Below, in pieces: positions 23,666 through 23,895 of a stretch of DNA of 23,895 bases. How positions within the stretch are numbered: the first letter of the stretch is position 1; each line of letters starts with the position of its first letter. Source of the DNA: Bacillota bacterium (GTDB taxonomy: Bacteria; Bacillota; Clostridia; Lachnospirales; Cellulosilyticaceae); the NCBI GenBank assembly GCA_023436395.1, contig JAEZJJ010000095.1, forward strand, positions 1 to 23,895. Direction: 5' to 3'. Made by a program: the position numbers and the translations under genes. Under the pieces are notes generated by a model, which saw only the letters and a list, made by a program, of their open reading frames with translations, searched no databases and was not told the DNA's origin.

Positions 23666-23812
23666 AGATGATACTATCTCTTTAGCAAGCTTTTTTGGTT
23701 TCACGAGTAGAATAGCTATCTTCTATAATATCATAAACGATCACTTTAAAGAGGATTCTAGGTTCGACATGATCGTGTCAATTTACTGTAGGAAAATTAA
23801 ACTTAGATTTTT
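23666..23812 (-). pseudogene. transposase relic (IS1182/DDE type, DUF772-like N-terminus)
   Basis: One minus-strand frame reads KSKFNFPTVN, stop, HDHVEPRILFKVIVYDIIED, SYSTRETKKAC, stop, RDSII. This fits the N-terminal region of IS1182-type transposases as I recall it (pattern ...P+LFK+LVY-Y...YSSR+IEKACRRDI), with an internal deletion after TVN, a stop replacing the first Arg of RRD, and further stops downstream. No start or full frame survives. Similarity is recognised by eye only. Confidence 0.6.
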
Positions 23813-23895
23813 CCTAAGGTATATTTCTTTTATGCTTCAATCGTTTTATAGTATTTCAGATTTTTTACTGCAGTATAAACTGCATTCTTTTTACC

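Overview
The window looks like a chromosomal segment of a low-GC Firmicute of class Clostridia. The left edge holds the 5' end of a 16S rRNA gene on the minus strand, and its GCGGCGTGCTTAAC stretch is of the Lachnospiraceae (Clostridium cluster XIV) type rather than the Clostridium sensu stricto type. Strong AT bias, AGGAGG-like ribosome binding sites, an S-box (SAM-I) riboswitch and tRNA genes without encoded CCA fit this. A Cellulosilyticum-like organism is my guess, not something the sequence proves.

Layout, left to right. 1-268: 16S 5' end, its leader with boxB/boxA, and a strong rRNA promoter, all minus. 370-4794, all minus: a CsoR-type metal sensor with a likely autoregulatory operator, a SEC-C protein, an unknown 81-aa protein and RecQ helicase. 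4967-8305, plus: a sigma-A promoter, a SAM-I riboswitch with terminator and antiterminator, and a three-gene ECF transporter operon (S, fused double ABC, T). 8520-11774, minus: a SWIM/SNF2 helicase. 12009-14001: two convergent MerR regulators (GyrI-like and TipAS-like effector domains), each behind a promoter with the 19-bp spacer typical of MerR control, with a 108-bp palindromic element between them. 14068-15937, minus: two overlapping genes of unknown function (DUF6179/DUF6323-like), whose promoter is crossed by an oppositely directed promoter and terminator that could make a ~145-nt RNA. 16223-17317, minus: a zinc-ribbon membrane protein. 17480-17863, plus: a divergent cytochrome-b5-like protein. 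17849-20706, minus: a NatA-type ATPase and a NatB permease fused to a CPBP protease. 21091-21332, minus: tRNA-Ser(UGA) and tRNA-Leu(UAA) with promoter and terminator. 21483-23370, plus: an exported UlaG-like metallo-beta-lactamase-fold lipoprotein and an AraC regulator. The right edge holds a decayed transposase relic (minus) and a strong hairpin.

Functional links: the riboswitch ties the ECF transporter to S-adenosylmethionine status, so its substrate is more likely methionine-related than riboflavin, the label this S family often carries. The rRNA and tRNA operons share a 13-bp block around the -35. RecQ and the SNF2 protein are DNA-maintenance helicases in separate units. The least explained parts are the 14-16 kb operon with its opposing RNA candidate, the 108-bp palindrome, the cytochrome-b5-like protein lacking the expected histidines, and the clusters of DnaA-box-like 9-mers at 322-353 and 2467-2538.
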